Assembly: GCA_021846605.1 (NCBI GenBank)
Contig: JAJZWQ010000014.1
Location: 1-31,305, forward strand
Source: Bacillota bacterium
GTDB taxonomy: Bacteria > Bacillota_E > RBS10-35 > JAJYVN01
Length of the DNA: 31,305 nucleotides
Reading direction: 5' to 3'
The notes under the pieces are model-generated. The model had not been told where the DNA came from, searched no databases, and worked only from the letters and a program-made list of their open reading frames with translations. Numbering within the stretch: the first letter of the stretch is position 1; each line of letters starts with the position of its first letter. Shown here piece by piece: positions 8,310 through 17,392 of the stretch. Made by a program: the position numbers and the translations under genes.

Positions 8310-8585
8310 CTACATCTCCCGGCTGATCAGGATCAGCGCCAGGGCGCCGCCCGCCCAGGCCCCGATCCCGATGGATCCGGGCTGCACGACGGCGGTGAGC
8401 AGGGCCAGCCCGAGGGTGCAGATGGCGAACAGGGCCAGCGGCGGCAGCGTCCGGCGGCGGCCCCACGGCCGCCCGCGCATGCGCCGCAGGTTCTGCCGGC
8501 ACTCCGGGCACAGCCGTTGCCCGGGTTGCGCCACAAAGAGGTGGTGACACCGGTCGCAGGTGGCCAGCTTGTGCAGGTCGGCCAT
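8310..8585 (-). CDS. Small zinc-ribbon membrane protein
   Basis: A 91-residue protein with an N-terminal zinc ribbon, C10-x2-C13 and C26-x2-C29 (CDRC...CPEC), then a basic stretch (RRMRGRPWGRRR) and two hydrophobic helices (PPLALFAICTLGLALLTAVV and IGAWAGGALALILI). The arrangement predicts a cytosolic metal-binding head on a two-helix anchor. I do not recognise a named family. The start is the second of two ATGs: GAGGGGGG lies six bases before 8585 but directly abuts 8591. It sits 22 bases after the aldo/keto reductase gene and is probably the last gene of that minus-strand operon. Confidence 0.7.
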   Translation of the reverse strand: MADLHKLATCDRCHHLFVAQPGQRLCPECRQNLRRMRGRPWGRRRTLPPLALFAICTLGLALLTAVVQPGSIGIGAWAGGALALILISREM

Positions 8586-8607
8586 GTGCATCCCCCCTCA
8601 GCCAGCA

Positions 8608-9627
8608 TCAGCGGCGCACGGGCGTGGGCTTGTTCTCGCTGTCCGACCACGGCTGCCGCAGTTCGTCGCGGTGTTCCCGCCACACCTCGGCCGCCGCCTC
8701 CAGTTCCTCCGGCTCCAGGGGCGGCATGTCTCCGGCCGCGGCAAATTCCCGCAGGTTCTCCGAACTCGTGATGTTGGGAAGCACGGTCGCGGCCGCCGCC
8801 GGCGCCAGGCAGAAGAGGATGGCGGCCTGCCCCAGGGTCCGTCCCCCGTCGGCCAGCGGGAGCGCATCCCGGACGGAGAGTCCGGCCTGCATCCAGGCCC
8901 GGGGCCGGTGGCTGCGGTGGTCCGAGCGGTCAAAGTGCCGCTCCGGATCGTAGGAGCCGTCCAGAATCCCCGAGGCATGTGGCACCCGAACGGCGCAACC
9001 GCGGCCCGCTGGTTCGGCGGCCCGCAGGATTTCCCCGCCCGGCTCACGCTCGATGGCGTTGTAGATGACCTGCAGCATGTCCGCTCGCCCGTCCTCCAGG
9101 GTGCGCAGTCCCTCGTCGCGCCACCCGATGTCCGGGCCCAGCGCCACGCCCGTGGCGCGGATCTTCCCCTCCTCGCGCAGCCGTGCCAGTTCCTCCCAGA
9201 GCGGTTCGCTGGCGATCGCCTCCATGCGTGGGTTGTGCAGTTGATACACATCGATGTAGTCGGTGCGCAACCGGCGCAGGCTGCCCTCGACGGCACGGCG
9301 GGCGAAGGTCGGCGACCAGTCCTGGGGGAGTTCGCTATGCCCCGTCCGGGGTCCGGGATGGTTGTAGAGGTCATAGCCGAACTTGCTGGCGACCACGATA
9401 TCGTGGCGTCGGTCCGGGAACACCTCGGCCAGGAGCGCCTCGCCCTCGCCCTGCCCGTAGACGTCGGCGGTATCGAAAAAGGAGATACCGAGGTCGTAGG
9501 CCTCGGCCAGCAGGTTCTTGGCCAGCGCGCGGTCGCGTACGCCCCACCAACTGGTGGCCACGGACCACACCCCGAAGCCCACCTCGGACACCGCGATCCC
9601 GGTGCCCCCGAGGACACGCCGCCGCAT
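8608..9627 (-). CDS. Aldo/keto reductase
   Basis: A 339-residue NADP-dependent oxidoreductase of the aldo/keto reductase superfamily. The TIM barrel opens with [19 protein letters not shown]. All four catalytic residues are visible: D52 and Y57 in [15 protein letters not shown]82 in VASKFGY and H131 in YQLHNPR. The C-terminal cofactor region holds [24 protein letters not shown], resembling the usual IPG block but altered. ATG 9627 has GGAGGGG eight bases upstream. It is 35 bases after the glycosyltransferase gene and 22 before the zinc-ribbon gene, so it lies inside a four-gene minus-strand operon. The physiological substrate is unknown. Confidence 0.9.
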   Translation of the reverse strand: MRRRVLGGTGIAVSEVGFGVWSVATSWWGVRDRALAKNLLAEAYDLGISFFDTADVYGQGEGEALLAEVFPDRRHDIVVASKFGYDLYNHPGPRTGHSELPQDWSPTFARRAVEGSLRRLRTDYIDVYQLHNPRMEAIASEPLWEELARLREEGKIRATGVALGPDIGWRDEGLRTLEDGRADMLQVIYNAIEREPGGEILRAAEPAGRGCAVRVPHASGILDGSYDPERHFDRSDHRSHRPRAWMQAGLSVRDALPLADGGRTLGQAAILFCLAPAAAATVLPNITSSENLREFAAAGDMPPLEPEELEAAAEVWREHRDELRQPWSDSENKPTPVRR

Positions 9628-9662
9628 GCGTCGACCCCCTCCGGCCAATCCCGTGGATTGTA

Positions 9663-12071
9663 TCACGATCCGGGCGGCGCCTTCTGTACCGTCACCGCCG
9701 CCAGAACGATGTTCGGGTTGGCGCCGAACAGCACGCGCTCCAACACCCGGTGCGGGTCGGTGGCCAGGCGGACCGCGAACATGCCGCAGGCCGGCGCCTC
9801 CACCTGCCCCTGCGCGTTGAGCCGCGTGGCGCCCCGGAAGGCGACGGTCTCCGCGGCGTCGGGCGCCAGGCACCAGTCGGTGAAGGAGACCACCTGCGTC
9901 GACGGCGGGCCGGAGGTGTACTGCAGGGTCATCCGGCTCTGCTGAGTGAGGTTCACCCCGGTCACCAGGAGCCAGAGGGCGCTGTCCCTGGCCCGCGGGA
10001 GCGGGATGCTGGCGGGCGTGAAAAATCGCCAGACGGACCGGATGTCGCTGCCGGACGGGGGGATGTCGAAGGGGACGGTGTAGCCGTCGGCCCGGACGGA
10101 GAACCCGCCGGCGGGCGGAAAGTCGGCCGCGGTGGACAGGAAGTTGCCCGACCCGTCGAATCCAGTGGGCACCAGGGCCGGGACTCCGGGGGTCTCCACC
10201 CCGATGGTGTTGAGATCGGCACGGATGTTGACCGGGGTGAAGCCCAACGTCGACAACGGGCGGACGGCCGCCAACGCATGCCAGACCGCCGCCGGCAGGC
10301 CCAGGGTGCGCAGCAGCAGGAAGTGGCCCAGCGCGGACAGCGGGTGCGGAACAACCTGGGGGACGACCGGCGGCGCCGTGGTGGGCGGCGCGTTGCGCAG
10401 CCAGATGTGGTAGCCGCTGATGGTGGTCGTGTAGTGGTACTCCGCGTGGATGCCTGCGGTGATCTCGGCGGCCGCCGGACCCGAGATGTAGCCGCCCAGC
10501 GCGGCCCGGCTGATCACCGCCGCATAGTAACGGTCGCGGATGGCGGCGATGAATGGGGCCGGATTCCAGGTGCCGTCCGCGTAGGCGACGCTATATTCGA
10601 AGGGTTGCCACTGCATCTGGTGGCCGGACTGGGGCACCACGCCATGGGGGAAGTCGATGGCCAGCACGTGGCCCTGGATCGTGCGCAGATAATCGATCAT
10701 CGGGGTGTCCGGCCCCTGATGGTCGATCGGCGCGGGCGCGGTGGACAGGGCGGCGGTGGGCGATGACGCCACGGTGTAGGATCCGACCAACTGCATCGCC
10801 CGCTGGGCCAGCGGGAGCCGCGCGGGCAGCCAGCGCGGCGGGGAGCCGTGGACGAACAGGAAGAGCGTTGCCGGCATGATCAGTTCCAGGGGCCAGAGCG
10901 GGAAGGGCGCTCGCCGAAAGAAGGTCCGGAACCGCCCGACGAAGATGGCGGCGCAAGCCGCCGAGGCCGCCTCCAGGGTGTAGTAGTAGTTGGCGGCGGC
11001 CCCCGTCTTGCCGATGGTCGCGAACACGAAGACGGATCCCGCCAGCCAGACCGCCCACAGCACCGATCCCGTGCCGAAAAAGCCGGCCGCGGCCCCGGCC
11101 ACGGCGAGCGGGAAGATGAACAGCCCTTCGTGCGTGATGAACTGGTGCCAGGACTGGAGCGTCACGCTCCACTGGAACGCGTTCTCGTTGTCCACGACCG
11201 TATTGAGGTAGAAGGCGCCGTGGGTCAGGATCTGCAGCAGGACGAACAGGCCCAGCCCGGCCGCGATGGTGACCAGGCCGACGGCGATGGAACGGCGCCA
11301 GTCGCGCACGACGAGGTAGCAGAAGGCGGCAAACACTCCGTCGACCATGGACTGTCGCGTGTACACGGTGAGCAGGGCGACGGGCACCGCCCACCACACC
11401 TTGCGCGTGCCCGCGTAGCGCAGGACCAGGAAAACCGTCAGCATGGACCAGAAGAGGGCCAGGGAGTCCACCCGGTTGAACGGACCCCAGGTGCCGATCC
11501 CCAGCGGCATGGTGATCAGCACGCCCCCGCCCAGGATCGCCGGCAGCACCTGGCCGGTGCCCTGCCAGACGATCAACCCCACGAGGATCGCCGCCCCGTA
11601 CACCGACAGGGTCGAGACCATGCGGCCCGCCGTGAAGGTCATGCCGAAGATGCGCATGAACAGCGCCCCGACCAGCGGGAAGACGGGCGGATAGTTGCCG
11701 AGGATGAACGGCGGGTGTTCGCCCAGCGTGTAGATGGTCTGCCCGCGGTAGGCCGGGTTCCCATGGTCGAAGAGCAGGTGGTAGAGGATGACCTCCTGGT
11801 TGAAGAGCGGCCCCTCTCCGTAATCGATCTGCCGGTCCTTGAAGAGTCCCCAGTGGACGGCAAACACCCAGAAGCCGCGCGCGTCATGGATCAGTGGCCA
11901 GACGGCGGAGAGCAGGGCGGCGGTGACCACCAGTGTCCACGCGAGGCGGACGGGGTGCGCGGTCCACTGCCGCCACAGCCCCTCCAGCCAGGCGCGGGAC
12001 CGGGCCACCCAGGCGGCAACGACGGTCTGGTCCTCTGCCCGCGCGCGTCCCGCCTGTCCCGTCCCCGTCAT
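9663..12071 (-). CDS. Large GT-C-type membrane glycosyltransferase with extracytoplasmic C-terminal domain
   Basis: An 802-residue membrane protein. The first 400 or so residues hold about ten hydrophobic helices. The first outside loop contains IDYGEGPL (82-89) and, after the next segment, [11 protein letters not shown] (125-135). Acidic residues there followed by YPP are typical of GT-C enzymes using polyprenyl-phosphate sugars (ArnT/PMT-like); family number is uncertain. The C-terminal 350 residues are extracytoplasmic and beta-rich, with a domain from about 636 to 802 (TGFDG...DWC...CGM...FGAN) that recurs as the lipoprotein at 29056-29841. Its ATG overlaps the upstream UppP-like gene's TGA as ATGA, so translation is probably coupled. 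It likely transfers a sugar from a lipid carrier to an envelope glycan; donor and acceptor are unknown. Confidence 0.8.
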   Translation of the reverse strand: MTGTGQAGRARAEDQTVVAAWVARSRAWLEGLWRQWTAHPVRLAWTLVVTAALLSAVWPLIHDARGFWVFAVHWGLFKDRQIDYGEGPLFNQEVILYHLLFDHGNPAYRGQTIYTLGEHPPFILGNYPPVFPLVGALFMRIFGMTFTAGRMVSTLSVYGAAILVGLIVWQGTGQVLPAILGGGVLITMPLGIGTWGPFNRVDSLALFWSMLTVFLVLRYAGTRKVWWAVPVALLTVYTRQSMVDGVFAAFCYLVVRDWRRSIAVGLVTIAAGLGLFVLLQILTHGAFYLNTVVDNENAFQWSVTLQSWHQFITHEGLFIFPLAVAGAAAGFFGTGSVLWAVWLAGSVFVFATIGKTGAAANYYYTLEAASAACAAIFVGRFRTFFRRAPFPLWPLELIMPATLFLFVHGSPPRWLPARLPLAQRAMQLVGSYTVASSPTAALSTAPAPIDHQGPDTPMIDYLRTIQGHVLAIDFPHGVVPQSGHQMQWQPFEYSVAYADGTWNPAPFIAAIRDRYYAAVISRAALGGYISGPAAAEITAGIHAEYHYTTTISGYHIWLRNAPPTTAPPVVPQVVPHPLSALGHFLLLRTLGLPAAVWHALAAVRPLSTLGFTPVNIRADLNTIGVETPGVPALVPTGFDGSGNFLSTAADFPPAGGFSVRADGYTVPFDIPPSGSDIRSVWRFFTPASIPLPRARDSALWLLVTGVNLTQQSRMTLQYTSGPPSTQVVSFTDWCLAPDAAETVAFRGATRLNAQGQVEAPACGMFAVRLATDPHRVLERVLFGANPNIVLAAVTVQKAPPGS

Positions 12072-13009
12072 CGCGCGAAGACCCCGAAGAGGAGAAGCAG
12101 CGCGGCCGTGGCGCTGCAGTAGGACGCCATGACGGGAAGCGTGCGCTGGCCGATCCGCAACAGGGCCAGCAGCAACCAGCCGCCCGCGGCCGCGCCGACG
12201 GCCGCCGCGGCGGCCAGCGGGAGCGCGTGCGCCGGCCAGAGCAGCAGGGCGGTGGGGAGGTGGAGCAGCCCCTCCAGCACCATCACGACCGTGGCCGCCA
12301 TCAGCGCGAAACGTCCCGCGCCGGCCACAGAGACTCTGCCATACAGCACGGCGGCCAACAGGATGGCGACGGTGGACAGGCCCGGGAGCGCGCCGAAGCC
12401 GGCGAGCGCGCCGGCGCAAAGGGCCAGCCAGGGGGGGACGGACGGGCCGGAGGGCGGGTTGCGCCGCAGCCACCCCTCCGCGAGGTGGAGCACGGCCCCG
12501 CTCAGCAGCAGGAACACCCCGACGGAGGCTGCCGTGTGGTATCGGGTGGCCAGACCCGCCAGGCGCCACTGCACCAGGACACAGGGCACCGCTGCGGCCA
12601 GGAGCGGGAGCCACTGCTGGCCCGCCCCCTGGGTGTCGGCGCGGGCGCGGCTCCAGAGCCCCGCCCACTCCGAACGCAGCGCCACGGCCAGTCCAAGGGC
12701 CGCGCCAAACAGGCAGACGACCCACACCCCCGGTGCCGCGCCCGAGACCAGTGGGGGGCCCCCCAACAGGTATGGCCACACAAAGGCCTGCCCGCTGGCG
12801 CTCACGGCCAGCCCCTTGCCGAGCCCGAACTCCAACCCGGCGCGCGCCGCCTGGCCCGCCGTCGCGGGTTGCTGCGTGGCAAGGGTGAAGCCCGGGGTGG
12901 CAAAGATCTGCCGGAGGTAGCCCACCATAAGGGGGCGACCCCGAGCGAAGATCTCTCCCAGCGCAGACGGCACCGCCGCCAGCCAGGATGCCGACGTCTG
13001 GAGGGGCAC
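12068..13009 (-). CDS. UppP/BacA-fold membrane protein with degenerate active site
   Basis: A 313-residue multi-helix membrane protein. Hydrophobic pattern and motif spacing match undecaprenyl-diphosphatase UppP (BacA): KGLAVSASGQAFVWPYLLG (66-83) corresponds to the TEFLPVSSxGH region. ALPGLSTVAILLAAVLYG (207-224) followed by GRFALMAATVVMVLEGLLHL corresponds to the PGxSRSGxT repeat. The residues known to matter in UppP are replaced: Phe and Lys stand at the two Glu of the ExxxE motif, Q74 at the His, and T213 at the motif Arg. It is therefore unlikely to be an active pyrophosphatase of the usual kind; it may be a carrier-lipid transporter or scaffold. The N-terminus is about 50 residues longer than usual. 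GTG 13009 has AAAGGTGG nine bases upstream. It is first in the operon and overlaps the glycosyltransferase start. Confidence 0.65.
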   Translation of the reverse strand: MPLQTSASWLAAVPSALGEIFARGRPLMVGYLRQIFATPGFTLATQQPATAGQAARAGLEFGLGKGLAVSASGQAFVWPYLLGGPPLVSGAAPGVWVVCLFGAALGLAVALRSEWAGLWSRARADTQGAGQQWLPLLAAAVPCVLVQWRLAGLATRYHTAASVGVFLLLSGAVLHLAEGWLRRNPPSGPSVPPWLALCAGALAGFGALPGLSTVAILLAAVLYGRVSVAGAGRFALMAATVVMVLEGLLHLPTALLLWPAHALPLAAAAAVGAAAGGWLLLALLRIGQRTLPVMASYCSATAALLLLFGVFAR

Positions 13010-13366
13010 GGCTCCCGACCACCTTTGCGGCGCGATTCCCGCGATCTACAAGGGGCATCCCCTAACGGATGGACCACTGTTCGGGCCGGGGGGGCCGGGT
13101 CCCTGCACACGGGGCGCTCCCCGGAGTTCGGGGCGGGGGGCGGCCACGGCGCGCACCACGTGAACCGCAGTGCGCGGCCCCGCGGCGCCCCGGGCGGGAT
13201 GTGCCCCCGGGACCGCGCGCCCCGTCCCCCTGCTCCCAGACGCGGCGGGCGCCCCGGGCGGTGCGCGTCGACGAAGCGGCGCCCGCTAGTTTCGCCGCGC
13301 AGCAGGGACGCGGAGGAGTCGGTGGCGAATCGGGCTAGAGCCGGAGGAAACGACGGGGGTGGGCGG
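13010..13366. other. Divergent intergenic region
   Basis: 357 bases between the minus-strand UppP-like operon and the plus-strand sugar isomerase gene. It must hold the promoters of both, but no clear -10/-35 pair is visible. It contains a small palindrome, AGGGG-CAT-CCCCT (13051-13063), and a short inverted repeat, GCGGCG/CGCCGC (13276-13298). The frame of the isomerase gene stays open through it, but codon use gives no reason to call it coding before about 13322. Confidence 0.5.
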
Positions 13367-14167
13367 TTGTATAAGTCGGTGACGGCGTCCTTCATGATCT
13401 ACGAGCAGGAGGGCCGCGACCGGGACGTCCACGCGTACCTGGCCGAACTGGCCGTCGCGGGGTTCCCGAATGTCGAGATGCGCCTGGATAAGTTCTTTGG
13501 CAGCAAGGAACTGACCGAGACGACGTCCGTCGCCATGCGGGTCGACGGGCGGCGGATGCCCACGGCGTTGCTCTCGGCCGCCCTGGACGACCCCGAGACC
13601 AACAACGCGGTGGTCATGAACGCCATCGGGTGTGCCGAGCGGGCCACCACCCGCGACCTGGAGTTCGAAGGCGTCGTCGTGGTGCCCATGGCCGGGGATA
13701 CCCCGCGGGACGACGCGGCGGTGGACGTCGCGATCGACAAGCTGCGCCTGCTGGCCGGCAGTCTGCGGCGGCGCGGACTCTGGGTCGCCGTCCACAACGA
13801 TGCCACGGAGAGCCGGGACGGGGGCCGGATCCTGCGGACGATCCTGGATCGCGTGGTGGACATCGGGCTCTCCCTCGACGTGGAATGGCTCCAGCGAGGC
13901 GGAGGCGACCCGATCGCCTTCATCCGCGACTACAAGAGCCGCATGCGGACCCTGCATGTGCGCCAGGCGAAGGACGGCGTGTGGCTGGAGGACCTGCGCG
14001 ACGGGGACGTGGACTACCGCGCCGTGGAGAAGGCGGCGCGGGGCGTCAAGACCGATCTGTATGTGGTCGCCGAGTTGAATTACATGGAGGGTACCCAGCA
14101 GACCCGCCGGCCGGTCGACAACCTCAAGGTCGCCCGCCAGTATCTCCGCAAGGTGTTCGTGGTCTGA
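13367..14167 (+). CDS. Sugar phosphate isomerase/epimerase-like TIM-barrel protein
   Basis: A 266-residue xylose-isomerase-like (AP endonuclease 2 fold) protein. Members are metal-dependent isomerases, epimerases or dehydratases of sugars and inositols. Candidate metal and active-site stretches run in barrel order: NVEMRLDKF, WVAVHNDATE, LSLDVEWLQRGGGDP, MRTLHVRQAKDGVW and YVVAELNY. The RGGGDPIAFIRDY segment is typical of the family. The start is uncertain: TTG 13367 (reading MYKSVTASF) has G-rich GGGGGT six bases upstream and matches the usual family start. GTG 13322 has GGAGGAG upstream and would add 15 residues. The specific substrate cannot be assigned. It is followed by two hairpins and then ilvD. 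Confidence 0.75.
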   Translation: MYKSVTASFMIYEQEGRDRDVHAYLAELAVAGFPNVEMRLDKFFGSKELTETTSVAMRVDGRRMPTALLSAALDDPETNNAVVMNAIGCAERATTRDLEFEGVVVVPMAGDTPRDDAAVDVAIDKLRLLAGSLRRRGLWVAVHNDATESRDGGRILRTILDRVVDIGLSLDVEWLQRGGGDPIAFIRDYKSRMRTLHVRQAKDGVWLEDLRDGDVDYRAVEKAARGVKTDLYVVAELNYMEGTQQTRRPVDNLKVARQYLRKVFVV

Positions 14168-14197
14168 CCCGCGTCCCCCGTCTCCGGCCGCACGCCT

Positions 14198-14223
14198 GGG
14201 GGCCGCCGCCAGCGGTGGCCCCC
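14198..14223 (+). terminator. GC-rich hairpin after the isomerase gene
   Basis: GGGGGCCGCC (14198-14207) pairs with GGTGGCCCCC (14214-14223) around six bases, 31 bases past the isomerase stop. The stem has ten pairs including one G-T. No T-run follows, as is common for terminators in very GC-rich genomes. Confidence 0.45.
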
Positions 14224-14315
14224 GCCGTTCCGGGACGCGTCACCGCGCGGGCGCGCCGCGGCCAGGACCGGGTCAGTCTTACCGACCTCGTTGGCTCGCA
14301 TGCGCTTGCCGGAAC

Positions 14316-14334
14316 GGCGCCACTTCGTGGCGTC
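14316..14334. other. Stable hairpin in the ilvD upstream region
   Basis: GGCGCCAC (14316-14323) pairs with GTGGCGTC (14327-14334) over a three-base TTC loop, with one G-T pair. TGTCTGTC follows. It may be a second terminator of the isomerase gene or part of an ilvD leader. Confidence 0.35.
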
Positions 14335-14536
14335 TGTCTGTCCCCCGGTCCGGTGATGCCGGTGGCGGTCTGAGGCCCGCTTGCTCGTAGCGGGTGTGTC
14401 ACCCTGGTTGGCGGGGCTTGTGCCAAAAGGCCTCCCATAGAGAATGACGCCATCCTGACGCCGCGGGCTGCCGGGCAGGAGCGACGGCCCCGGGCGCGGA
14501 ACGCCCTGCGATTGATCGGCATGAGGAGGCGGCAGC

Positions 14537-16201
14537 GTGCGGAGCGACATGATCAAGCGGGGCGTCGACCGGGCCCCGCATCGGAGTCTCTTGCGGGCCA
14601 CGGGCCTGGGCGAGGAGGACTTCGACAAGCCCTTCATCGGCATCTGCAACTCATACGTGGACATCATTCCCGGGCACCGCCACCTGCAGGACTTCGGCAA
14701 GGTGGTCAAGCAGGCGGTGCGCGAGGCGGGCGGCGTGCCGTTCGAGTTCAACACCATCGGCGTCGACGACGGGATCGCCATGGGCCATGTCGGTATGCGC
14801 TATTCCCTGCCGAGTCGGGAGTTGATCGCCGACTCCCTGGAGACGATGGCCCTGGCGCACTGGTTCGACGGTCTGATCTGCATTCCCAACTGCGACAAGA
14901 TCACCCCCGGCATGCTGATGGGGGCGCTCCGCGTGAACGTCCCCACGATCTTCATCAGCGGGGGGCCGATGCGCGCCGGCCGGAGCGCGGCCGGCGCGGC
15001 CATCGATCTCATCTCCGTGTTCGAGGGGGTCGGCGGGGTCCAGGCGGGGCGCACGAGCGCCGCGCAACTTCTGGAACTGGAGCGGCTGGCCTGCCCATCC
15101 TGCGGTTCGTGTTCGGGGATGTTCACCGCGAACTCGATGAACTGTCTGAGTGAAGCGCTGGGGCTGGCGCTGCCGGGCAACGGCACGGTCCTGGCCGCGA
15201 CGCCCGAGCGCGAGGACCTGGCGGGCGCGGCGGCCCGGCAGATCCTGCACCTCATCGACCAGGACATCAAACCGCGGGACATCGTGACCGTGCGCTCCCT
15301 GGACAACGCCTTCGCGCTCGACGTGGCGATGGGCGGGAGCACCAACACCGTGCTGCACGGTATGGCCCTGGCCCATGAGGCGGGGGTGGACTACCCGCTG
15401 TCCCGCATCGGCGAGGTGGCCGACAGGGTTCCGTACATCTGCAAGGTGAGTCCCGCCTCCCACTGGCACATCGAGGACGTGCACCGGGCGGGCGGGATCA
15501 GCGCCATTCTCGCTGAACTGGCGCGGCGGCCGGGGATTCTGAACCTGGACTGCATGACCGTGACCGGTCGCACGCTGGGGGACAACATTGCCGCGGCGAG
15601 GGTGCTGGATCCCGAGGTGATCCGCCCGCTGGCGCAGCCCTACTCTGAACGGGGCGGGCTGGCGGTGCTCTATGGCAACCTCGCGCCGGATGGCGCGCTC
15701 TTGAAGACCGGGGCGGTCGACCCCTCCATCACGGTCCACGAAGGTCCCTGCGTGATCTTTGAGTCGCAGGACGAGGCGGCCGACGGCATCGCGCAGGGCA
15801 AGGTGTCTGCCGGAGACGTGGTCGTCATTCGGTATGAGGGCCCGCGCGGCGGCCCCGGCATGCCCGAGATGCTGGGTCCCACAGCCGCCATCCAGGGCCA
15901 GGGGCTGGGCACGAAGGTGGCGCTGATCACCGACGGACGGTTCTCAGGCGGCACCCGCGGGATCTGCCTGGGGCATATCTCACCTGAAGCCGCGGAGGGC
16001 GGACCGCTGGGCCTACTCCGTCCCGGCGACCGCGTGCGCGTCGACATCCCGGCGCGGCGGCTGGACGTGCTTCTCCCGGATGCGGAATTGGCTCGGCGCA
16101 AGGCAGAGTGGACCGCCCCCGAACCGCGGATTCGCACCGGCTGGCTGTCCCGATACGTGCGGATGGTGACGTCCGCCTCGAGCGGGGCCGTGCTGAAGTA
16201 G
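14537..16201 (+). CDS. ilvD: Dihydroxy-acid dehydratase
   Basis: A 554-residue enzyme of the IlvD/Edd family that dehydrates 2,3-dihydroxy acids to 2-keto acids in valine, leucine and isoleucine synthesis. The three cluster cysteines are present: C37 in GICNSY, C119 in [14 protein letters not shown] and C192 in [14 protein letters not shown]. Other family blocks are [37 protein letters not shown] and FSGGTRG. Length matches IlvD rather than the longer Edd. GTG 14537 has GAGGAGG seven bases upstream. No other branched-chain amino acid gene is nearby, so ilvD seems to stand alone. Confidence 0.95.
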   Translation: MRSDMIKRGVDRAPHRSLLRATGLGEEDFDKPFIGICNSYVDIIPGHRHLQDFGKVVKQAVREAGGVPFEFNTIGVDDGIAMGHVGMRYSLPSRELIADSLETMALAHWFDGLICIPNCDKITPGMLMGALRVNVPTIFISGGPMRAGRSAAGAAIDLISVFEGVGGVQAGRTSAAQLLELERLACPSCGSCSGMFTANSMNCLSEALGLALPGNGTVLAATPEREDLAGAAARQILHLIDQDIKPRDIVTVRSLDNAFALDVAMGGSTNTVLHGMALAHEAGVDYPLSRIGEVADRVPYICKVSPASHWHIEDVHRAGGISAILAELARRPGILNLDCMTVTGRTLGDNIAAARVLDPEVIRPLAQPYSERGGLAVLYGNLAPDGALLKTGAVDPSITVHEGPCVIFESQDEAADGIAQGKVSAGDVVVIRYEGPRGGPGMPEMLGPTAAIQGQGLGTKVALITDGRFSGGTRGICLGHISPEAAEGGPLGLLRPGDRVRVDIPARRLDVLLPDAELARRKAEWTAPEPRIRTGWLSRYVRMVTSASSGAVLK

Positions 16202-16251
16202 CCCGAAACCGAAACGTTCCGATGCGGGAAACGGGCGGTGCCGGGAGCCGG

Positions 16252-16260
16252 TGCTATAAT
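16252..16260 (+). promoter_or_regulatory. Extended -10 promoter of pspA
   Basis: TGCTATAAT is a perfect extended -10 (TGnTATAAT), 34 bases before the pspA start. The -35 position (around 16232-16237) is poor, as is common with extended -10 promoters. Three GAAAC motifs at 16205, 16211 and 16228 lie upstream and could bind a regulator or an alternative sigma factor; that is inference. Confidence 0.6.
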
Positions 16261-16294
16261 CCGGCCGTAGGTTCGACGTAGGAGGGATGCGGCG

Positions 16295-17023
16295 ATGGGT
16301 ATCCTTTCCCGCATGTCCACGATCTTCAAGTCCAAGATGAACCAGGCCCTGGACCAGGTGGAAGATCCGCGCCAGACGCTCGAGTATTCGTACGAGAAGC
16401 AGTTGGAGTTGCTGCAGAACGTGAAGCGTGGCCTGGCGGATGTGGTCGCCAGCAAGAAGCGGTTGGAGTTGCAGGCCGATACGCTCAAGCAGCAGGCCGC
16501 CACCCTGGAGCGGGAGGCCAAGCAGGCGCTCGCCGCGGAGCGCGAGGACCTGGCGAGGAAGGCGCTGGAGCGCAAGCAGGCGGCGCAGCAGCAGTTGGAC
16601 GGCCTGAGCCAGCAGATCAGCGGGCTGCAGGCGGAGCAGGACAAGCTGACGGCGGCCGAGCAACGGCTGACGCAGAAGGTGACCGCCTTCCGCACACAGA
16701 AGGAGGTCATCAAGGCCCAGTACACCGCGGCGCAGGCATCGGTGAAGATCGGGGAGGCCGCCACCGGCTTGAGCGAAGAGATGGCGGACGTGGGCCTGAC
16801 GATGCAACGCGCGCAGGACAAGACCGAGGCGATGCGGGCGCGCGCCTCGGCGATCGACGAACTGGTGGACCAGGGGACCCTCCAGGACTCCCTGAGCAGC
16901 AACGGCGACCCGATTGCCGCCGAGTTGGGCAAGATTTCGGCGACGGCCAACGTGGACAGCGACCTTGCGCGGCTCAAGTCCGAGGTGGCGGCGAACGCGG
17001 GCGGTAGCGCAGCCGGTAACTAG
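16295..17023 (+). CDS. pspA: PspA/IM30 phage-shock membrane-remodelling protein
   Basis: A 242-residue almost wholly helical protein of the PspA/IM30/Vipp1 family, which binds the inner leaflet of stressed membranes as large oligomers. The start, GILSRMSTIFKSKMNQALDQ, is the amphipathic membrane-binding helix. It is followed by the conserved VEDPRQTLEYSYEKQ and long coiled coil rich in Gln, Lys and Glu (about 25-190). ATG 16295 has AGGAGGG eight bases upstream and an extended -10 promoter further up. pspAA follows 15 bases later. The PspF/PspBC regulators of proteobacteria are absent here; the partners are PspAA, PspAB and HtpX, as described for actinobacteria and relatives. Confidence 0.93.
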   Translation: MGILSRMSTIFKSKMNQALDQVEDPRQTLEYSYEKQLELLQNVKRGLADVVASKKRLELQADTLKQQAATLEREAKQALAAEREDLARKALERKQAAQQQLDGLSQQISGLQAEQDKLTAAEQRLTQKVTAFRTQKEVIKAQYTAAQASVKIGEAATGLSEEMADVGLTMQRAQDKTEAMRARASAIDELVDQGTLQDSLSSNGDPIAAELGKISATANVDSDLARLKSEVAANAGGSAAGN

Positions 17024-17038
17024 GGGGAGGCCAGGTCG

Positions 17039-17308
17039 GTGATCGTACGCATCCAGGGCGAGGGCCAGTATGACCTCGAAGGGGACGCGATCCACCAACT
17101 CAAGGTGGCCGATGCCCGCCTGTTCGATGCGGTCGCGGGTGGAGCGGGCGAGGCCTTCGCCCGCGAGTTCGCGGCGGTGCTCACGCTGGTACGCGAGCAG
17201 GGCCGGCGGTTGGGACCCACCGAACTGCGGGAGTCGGACCTGGTGCTCCCCGCGGGGGATACGACGCTCGAGGAAGCCCGGAAGCTCTTCACGTCCCACC
17301 CGACCTAG
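17039..17308 (+). CDS. pspAA: PspA-associated protein PspAA
   Basis: An 89-residue protein matching the PspA-associated PspAA family. It has the family opening MIVRIQGEGQYDLEGDAIHQL, a central helical part (AGEAFAREFAAVLTLVREQG) and the ending LRESDLVLPAGDTTLEEARKLF. GTG 17039 follows GGGGGAGG at eight bases. Only 15 bases separate it from pspA, so the two form an operon. The biochemical role of PspAA is not established; its constant linkage to pspA suggests a partner or modulator of PspA. Confidence 0.85.
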   Translation: MIVRIQGEGQYDLEGDAIHQLKVADARLFDAVAGGAGEAFAREFAAVLTLVREQGRRLGPTELRESDLVLPAGDTTLEEARKLFTSHPT

Positions 17309-17327
17309 GCGCTCCCGGGGCGCGACA

Positions 17328-17358
17328 GGCGGGCGGCACCGACGGGTGGCTGCCCGCC
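17328..17358. terminator. Bidirectional hairpin between pspAA and pspAB
   Basis: GGCGGGCGGCACC (17328-17340) pairs with GGTGGCTGCCCGCC (17345-17358) with one mismatch and one bulge. It lies between two converging genes and probably ends both transcripts. Confidence 0.55.
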
Positions 17359-17392
17359 TTGCCGTGTTCGGCGTCGATGTCGTGACGGGCGC

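Larger units (their letters stand above)
14168..14536. other. Intergenic region upstream of ilvD
   Basis: 369 bases without a credible gene. Two hairpins near the left part probably end the isomerase transcript. In the right part TTGGC...GCCAA (about 14405-14425) forms a weak stem and no strong promoter is visible. I looked for a T-box leader (AGGGTGGNACCGCG) and found none. Confidence 0.5.

Noticed and set aside
10848..12122. Plus-strand frame opposite the glycosyltransferase, rich in Asp/Glu/Gln/Gly
   Set aside because: It is an antisense shadow of membrane-helix codons; charged repeats are what reversed hydrophobic codons give.
9663..13058. Single 1131-codon minus-strand gene covering the glycosyltransferase and the region before it
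   Set aside because: Its first 329 codons are out of frame with the UppP-like gene, which has membrane helices and family motifs; the glycosyltransferase starts at the ATGA overlap at 12071.
14168..14536. Possible T-box or attenuator before ilvD
   Set aside because: No T-box core, specifier-loop pattern or terminator with T-run was found; only two simple hairpins that fit the end of the preceding gene.
14080..14781. Minus-strand ORF over the ilvD start
   Set aside because: It overlaps the conserved ilvD N-terminus and has no recognisable features.
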